A stretch of 11,060 bases of DNA from Gemmatimonadaceae bacterium. GTDB lineage: Bacteria; Gemmatimonadota; Gemmatimonadetes; Gemmatimonadales; Gemmatimonadaceae. This document shows positions 7,446 through 11,060 of the stretch, one piece after another. The notes beneath the pieces were generated by a model. It ran no database searches. It worked only from the letters and a program-made list of their open reading frames with translations, and was not told where the DNA came from. The DNA lies in contig JADGGM010000036.1 in the NCBI GenBank assembly GCA_019689955.1, positions 1 to 11,060 of the forward strand, in the 5' to 3' direction. The position numbers were made by a program, and so were the translations under genes. Each line of letters starts with the position of its first letter. The first letter of the stretch is position 1.

Positions 7446-9886
7446 CGGACGTCCTGCACCGCGCCGCGGACGTCTCGCCGCGCGCCGTGATCGGGAAGTC
7501 GTGGCGCAAGGTCGACGCGAGCGCCAAGGTGACGGGCGAGCTGCGTTTCGCCGACGACCTCACGCTCCCGCGGATGCTGCATGCCAAGCTGCTCCGCTCG
7601 CACGTCCCGCACGCGCGCATCCGGCGCATCGACACGCGCCGCGCCGCGGCGCTCCCGGGGGTGGCCGCCGTGCTCACCGGGCGCGACCTCCCGACGCCGT
7701 TCGGCATCCTTCCCGTCTCGCAGGACGAGCACGCGCTCTGCGTCGACCTGGTGCGCTTCGTGGGCGACCCCGTGGCCGCCGTGGCAGCGCGCGACGAAGA
7801 GACCGCGGCCGAGGCGTGCACGTTGATCGACGTGGAGTACGAACCCCTCCCCGCGGTCGGCTCGATCGCCGAGGGGCTCGCGCCGTGCGAGACACCGATC
7901 CACGACCATGGCGACCGCGGGAACGTGCACAAGCACGTCGCCCTCGAGTTCGGCGACGTGGACGCGGCGATGCGCGACGCGGAGCTCGTGCGCGAGGACG
8001 TGTTCTTCTACGGGGGGAGCACGCACCTCCCGATGGAGGAGCACGCCGCGCTCGCCCACTGGAGCCCCGACGGGACGCTCACCCTCTGGTCGAGCACGCA
8101 GACCCCGCACTACGTGCACCGCGCGCTGAGCGCCGTGCTCGGGCTCGATCCGGCGCGCGTGCGCGTGATCGCGACCCCCAACGGCGGCGGCTTCGGCGGG
8201 AAGTCCGACCCGTTCAGCCACGAGATCGTCGTCGCCGCGCTGGCGCGGGCGACGGGGCGCCCGGTGAAGGTCTGCCTCACGCGCGAGGAAGTCTTCGCCT
8301 GCCACCGCGGCCGGCACCCGACGCTCATGCGCGTCAGGACCGGCGTGCGCAGGGACGGCTCGATCGTCGCCATGGACTTCACGGCGCTCCTCGACGGCGG
8401 TGCGTACGGCTCCTACGGCGTGGCGAGCACGTACTACACGGGCGCGCTGCAGACGGTCACGTACCAGGTGCCGCACTACCGTTTCCGCGGCGCGCGCGTG
8501 TTCACGAACACCGCGCCGTGCGGCCCCAAGCGCGGGCACGGCACGCCGCAGCCGCGCTTCGCCCTCGAGTGTCACCTGGACAAGATCGCCGAGGCGCTCG
8601 CGCTCGACCCGGCGGAGATGCGCAAGCGCATCCTGCAGCCGCCCCACAGCGTGACCGCGAACTGGCTGCGCATCGGCTCCATGGGGCTCGGCGCGTGTAT
8701 CGATGCCGTGGTGGCGGCGAGCGGGTGGCGCGAGAAGTTCCGCCGCCTCCCGTACGGACGCGGGATGGGGATCGCGTGCTCGTCGTACATCTCCGGCGCC
8801 GGGCTCCCGATCTACTGGAACGACATGCCGCACTCGAGCGTGCAGCTCAAGCTCGACCGCTCCGGCGGCGTGACGGCGTTCTGCGGGAGCATTGACATCG
8901 GTCAGGGTTCCGACTCGGTGCTCGCCGCGTGCGTGGCCGAAGTGCTCGGCCTCGCCCCCGGCGACGTCCACGTGGTCACGGGCGACACGAACCTCACGCC
9001 GGTGGACCTCGGCTCGTACTCGTCGCGCGTCACCATGATGACCGGGCACGCGGCGATCCAGGCCGCCGAGCGCGCGCGCGACGCGCTCGCCGACGCCGTC
9101 GCGGCCCGGTGCGGCATCCCGCGCGAGCGACTCGTCTTCACGGAGCGGCGCGTGCTCGACGCGGAAGACCCGGAGCACGGGGTCTCCTTCGCCGAAGCGG
9201 TGCAGATCGCCGAAGCGATGCACGGCGCCGTCGGCACCGTGGGCTCGTACACCCCGCCCCGCGCGCCGGGGCGGTACAAGGGCGCCGGCGTGGGACCGTC
9301 CCCCGCGTACTCGTACTCGTGTGCCGTGGCCGAGGTGGAGGTCGACCCCGCCACCGGGATCGTGCGCGTGCCCAAAGTCTGGATCGCCCACGATATCGGG
9401 CAGGCGATCAACCCCACGCTCGCCATCGGTCAGATCGAGGGATCCGTGTACATGGGGCTCGGCGAGATCCTCATGGAGGAGATGACGTACCGCGATGCCT
9501 CGCGGAACCTCGTGCACCACCACCCGAGCATGCTCGAGTACAAGAGCCCGACCACGCTGGAGATGTGCGAGGTGGAATCGTTTCTCGTGGGGGAGCCCGA
9601 GCCGCAGGGCCCGTTCGGCGCGAAGGAGGTGGGCCAGGGCCCGCTCCTCCCGATCCCGCCGGCGGTCGCGAACGCGTTGTACGACGCCATCGGCGTGCGC
9701 GTGGACCAGGTGCCGTGCACGCCGCAGGCGGTGCTCAGAGCGCTCAAGGAGAAGCAACGCGGCGGCGCGGGGCGCTATGGCCCCTCGCCCGCAGCGTTCC
9801 CTGAGTACGCTTTCCCCGAGCCGTTGCGCGTGCGCACGCCGGCGCAGGGGGGCGACGGGCGCGCCGCCGCGCGCGAGGCGCGCTGA
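7442..9886 (+). CDS. hcrA: Molybdopterin-binding catalytic subunit, 4-hydroxybenzoyl-CoA reductase alpha-like
   Basis: This 814-residue catalytic subunit belongs to the xanthine oxidase family. The N-terminal a/b hammerhead domain spans about 25-140 (KVTGELRFADDL, then VRFVGDPVAAVAA). The Mo-binding domains follow, with GGGFGGKSD (248-256), GGAYGSYG (319-326) and TNTAPCGPKRGHGT (355-368, C360 near the Mo site). Further motifs are DIGQGSD (485-491), GSYSSRVTMMTGHA (524-537) and the active-site loop GPFGAKE (723-729), in which E729 should be the catalytic glutamate. The segments around PCGxxRGHGT and GSYSSRVT match what I remember of Thauera HcrA better than xanthine dehydrogenase or CoxL (no AYRCSFR motif). 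HcrA removes the para-hydroxyl of 4-hydroxybenzoyl-CoA to give benzoyl-CoA. About 40 residues after 772 are a Pro/Arg-rich extension beyond the usual end. GAGG at 7431-7434 is 7 nt before the ATG. The substrate is not proven. Confidence 0.9.
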   Translation: MTDVLHRAADVSPRAVIGKSWRKVDASAKVTGELRFADDLTLPRMLHAKLLRSHVPHARIRRIDTRRAAALPGVAAVLTGRDLPTPFGILPVSQDEHALCVDLVRFVGDPVAAVAARDEETAAEACTLIDVEYEPLPAVGSIAEGLAPCETPIHDHGDRGNVHKHVALEFGDVDAAMRDAELVREDVFFYGGSTHLPMEEHAALAHWSPDGTLTLWSSTQTPHYVHRALSAVLGLDPARVRVIATPNGGGFGGKSDPFSHEIVVAALARATGRPVKVCLTREEVFACHRGRHPTLMRVRTGVRRDGSIVAMDFTALLDGGAYGSYGVASTYYTGALQTVTYQVPHYRFRGARVFTNTAPCGPKRGHGTPQPRFALECHLDKIAEALALDPAEMRKRILQPPHSVTANWLRIGSMGLGACIDAVVAASGWREKFRRLPYGRGMGIACSSYISGAGLPIYWNDMPHSSVQLKLDRSGGVTAFCGSIDIGQGSDSVLAACVAEVLGLAPGDVHVVTGDTNLTPVDLGSYSSRVTMMTGHAAIQAAERARDALADAVAARCGIPRERLVFTERRVLDAEDPEHGVSFAEAVQIAEAMHGAVGTVGSYTPPRAPGRYKGAGVGPSPAYSYSCAVAEVEVDPATGIVRVPKVWIAHDIGQAINPTLAIGQIEGSVYMGLGEILMEEMTYRDASRNLVHHHPSMLEYKSPTTLEMCEVESFLVGEPEPQGPFGAKEVGQGPLLPIPPAVANALYDAIGVRVDQVPCTPQAVLRALKEKQRGGAGRYGPSPAAFPEYAFPEPLRVRTPAQGGDGRAAAREAR

Positions 9887-10866
9887 TGCTCCGCCTCCCG
9901 CCGTTCCGCCTCGTGGAGCCACGCACGGTGTACCAGGCCGTCGTTGCCCACGCGGAGCTCGGCGACGCGGCGTACGTGGCCGGGGGGACGGACCTGTACC
10001 CGAACATGAAGCGCCGCCAGCAGACGCCGCGCAACGTGATCTCGCTCGCGCGCATCCCCGAGCTCACGGAGATCAGCGGCACCCCCGCCGAAGGGGTGCG
10101 GATCGGCGCCGGGGTGACGCTCACTCAGCTCGCGCGCCACCCGATGATCGTCGAGCACTACCCGGCCGTCGCGCGCGCAGCGGCGATGGTCTCCACGCCG
10201 CTCCTCCGCAACATGGGGACGATCGGCGGCAACCTGCTCCTCGACACGCGCTGCAACTACTACGACCAGACGTACGAGTGGCGCAAGGCGATCGACTTCT
10301 GCATGAAGCGCGACGGCGCGGTGTGCTGGGTGGCCCCATCGAGCCCGCGCTGCTGGGCCGTGCAGTCGTCCGACGGCGCGCCGGTGGCGGTGGCGATCGG
10401 CGCCGAGCTGACGCTGGCCAGCGTGCACGGCGCGCGACGCATCCCCGCATCCGCGCTCTACCGCAACGACGGGATCCAGTACCTCGCCAAGGAGCCGGGA
10501 GAGCTCCTCGTCTCCTATCTCCTCCCCCCGGCCGGCGCCTGGCGCGCGACGTACCACAAGCTCCGCCGGCGAGGGGCGTTCGACTTCCCGGTCCTCGGCG
10601 TCGCGGCGCGCCTCGACTTCGCCCCCGACGGGGTGGTGACCGCCGCGCGCATCGTGCTCGGCGCGGTGGCGTCGCTCCCGCTCGAAGTCCCGGAGGCCGC
10701 GGCCGCGATCGTCGGGAAGCCGCTCGACCCCACGACCATCGCCGCGGCCGCGGAGGCGGCGTTCCGCCCCGCGAAGCCGATGGACAACACCGACTTCCCC
10801 CTGGCCTGGCGGAAGGAGATGGTCCGCGTCTACGTGCGGCGCGCCCTCGAAGAGCTGGCGCGCTGA
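9886..10866 (+). CDS. hcrB: FAD subunit of molybdenum hydroxylase with [4Fe-4S]-type cysteine loop, HcrB-like
   Basis: This 326-residue subunit of the CoxM/HcrB family contains both FAD-pyrophosphate motifs: VAGGTDLYPNM (31-41) and MGTIGGNLLLD (110-120). A CO-dehydrogenase flavoprotein C-terminal domain follows (about 215-326). Between the motifs and that domain, a loop carries C123, C139, C147 and C156. As I recall, the beta subunit of Thauera 4-hydroxybenzoyl-CoA reductase ligates an extra [4Fe-4S] cluster with four cysteines in a loop at the same place and with the same C-x15-C-x7-C-x8-C spacing. Ordinary FAD subunits (CoxM, XdhB) lack it. The cluster lets low-potential ferredoxin drive a reduction. 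The ATG overlaps the previous stop by one base (TGATG), with GAGG at 9875-9878. The gene is the last of the operon; no clear terminator follows. Confidence 0.9.
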   Translation: MLRLPPFRLVEPRTVYQAVVAHAELGDAAYVAGGTDLYPNMKRRQQTPRNVISLARIPELTEISGTPAEGVRIGAGVTLTQLARHPMIVEHYPAVARAAAMVSTPLLRNMGTIGGNLLLDTRCNYYDQTYEWRKAIDFCMKRDGAVCWVAPSSPRCWAVQSSDGAPVAVAIGAELTLASVHGARRIPASALYRNDGIQYLAKEPGELLVSYLLPPAGAWRATYHKLRRRGAFDFPVLGVAARLDFAPDGVVTAARIVLGAVASLPLEVPEAAAAIVGKPLDPTTIAAAAEAAFRPAKPMDNTDFPLAWRKEMVRVYVRRALEELAR

Positions 10867-10894
10867 TCCTCGCGCGCCCGCCGGGGGTTGCGGA

Positions 10895-10953
10895 CGATAT
10901 ATCTTGCGTTATATCTTGTCCTCCACAGCATACCGATATATCGCCGTTATGTC
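10895..10953. promoter_or_regulatory. ATATATC-type repeat cluster, probable operator/promoter
   Basis: Four related AT-rich elements stand out in otherwise GC-rich DNA: CGATATATCTTG (10895-10906), GTTATATCTTG (10908-10918), CGATATATC (10934-10942) and GTTATGTC (10946-10953). They come in two pairs with 12-nt and 11-nt spacing, about one helical turn, which suggests cooperative binding by a dimeric regulator. Similar ATATATC repeats are known in front of PadR-family genes in several phyla (from memory). They lie 19-77 nt before the ATG of the partial gene at 10972 and may be its autoregulatory operator and promoter. Confidence 0.55.
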
Positions 10954-10971
10954 TCAGACACGGGGTGCAGC

Positions 10972-11060
10972 ATGTGCTACTCGCATCGCTACGGTGAACA
11001 CCGCGCCTGGGCGGGGCGCGGGCACGGGTTCGATCCCGGGTTCATGGGGTGGTTCGCGGG
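10972..11060 (+). CDS. 5' end of an unidentified gene, possibly a PadR-family regulator (partial)
   Basis: Only about 29 codons are visible before the window ends. The peptide begins MCYSHRYGEHRAWAGRGHG and continues FDPGFMGWFAG, rich in Gly, His and aromatic residues. Such Gly/His/Phe-rich N-terminal tails are common in one group of PadR-like regulators, where they precede the winged helix, and the ATATATC repeats upstream fit that idea. No DNA-binding domain is visible, so the identity is a guess from context. GGGGTG at 10962-10967 is a modest ribosome site. A second frame starting with ATG at 10949 is also open to the window end but would begin inside the repeat cluster, so it is less likely. 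Confidence 0.4.
   Translation, partial: MCYSHRYGEHRAWAGRGHGFDPGFMGWFA

Noticed and set aside
7358..9922. An 854-codon open frame on the minus strand, opposite the Mo subunit
   Set aside because: Same antisense artefact: Arg/His/Val/Glu-rich, no recognisable fold, and it covers a clear plus-strand catalytic subunit.
11026..11040. GGGTTCGATCCCGGG, resembling a tRNA T-arm
   Set aside because: The 5-bp stem does not pair properly around the loop, and no acceptor, D-arm or anticodon arm can be built from the sequence before it.
10949..11060. Alternative reading frame starting with ATG at 10949
   Set aside because: Its start lies inside the repeat cluster without a ribosome site. The frame starting at 10972 gives a more protein-like, Gly/His/aromatic N-terminus. 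It cannot be excluded from this short piece.

Overview
The window is very GC-rich bacterial DNA with strong GC-third-position codon bias, tightly packed genes and ATGA/TGATG stop-start overlaps. The gene content (ECF sigma factor with a tiny one-TM partner, TolC-adaptor-MacB-like permease row, HD hydrolase, molybdenum hydroxylase trio, ATATATC repeats before a Gly/His-rich reading frame) fits a Gemmatimonadota or Acidobacteriota-like soil bacterium. This placement is inference from style and composition; no rRNA or marker gene is present.

Layout. (1) 1-149: a strong hairpin, probably the terminator of a gene left of the window. (2) 150-764 (+): HD-superfamily hydrolase of the COG2316 type, ending in a small hairpin. 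(3) 822-6321 (+): one apparent six-gene operon. It encodes an ECF sigma factor, a short single-TM putative anti-sigma factor, a membrane-anchored CpxP/Spy/CnrX-like periplasmic protein, a TolC-type outer-membrane channel, a periplasmic adaptor lipoprotein with an unusual ~150-residue insertion, and a MacB/FtsX-type permease that lacks its ATPase domain. Gaps inside the operon are 27 nt or less, and two junctions overlap by 4 nt. (4) 6342-6384: a long hairpin between convergent genes. (5) 6408-6656 (-): a CsbD-family stress protein. (6) 6657-6905: a 249-nt divergent intergenic region. (7) 6906-10866 (+): a translationally coupled three-gene operon for a molybdenum hydroxylase, in the order [2Fe-2S] subunit, Mo subunit, FAD subunit. 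The FAD subunit carries four cysteines spaced like the [4Fe-4S] loop of 4-hydroxybenzoyl-CoA reductase (HcrCAB). (8) 10895-10953: ATATATC-type repeats, followed by the start of a gene at 10972 that runs off the window, possibly a PadR-family regulator.

How the genes work together. The first operon looks like an envelope-sensing circuit fused to its output. A sigma factor held by a membrane anti-sigma, plus a periplasmic sensor or chaperone, sits directly in front of the envelope-spanning exporter parts it probably controls. The logic resembles the CnrYXH-CnrCBA metal efflux locus, but with a MacB-type rather than an RND pump. The second operon should encode a complete heterotrimeric (or dimer of heterotrimers) Mo/FAD/Fe-S enzyme that acts on an aromatic acyl-CoA or a related compound. 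Its partners (CoA ligase, ferredoxin, Mo-cofactor maturation factors) are not in the window.
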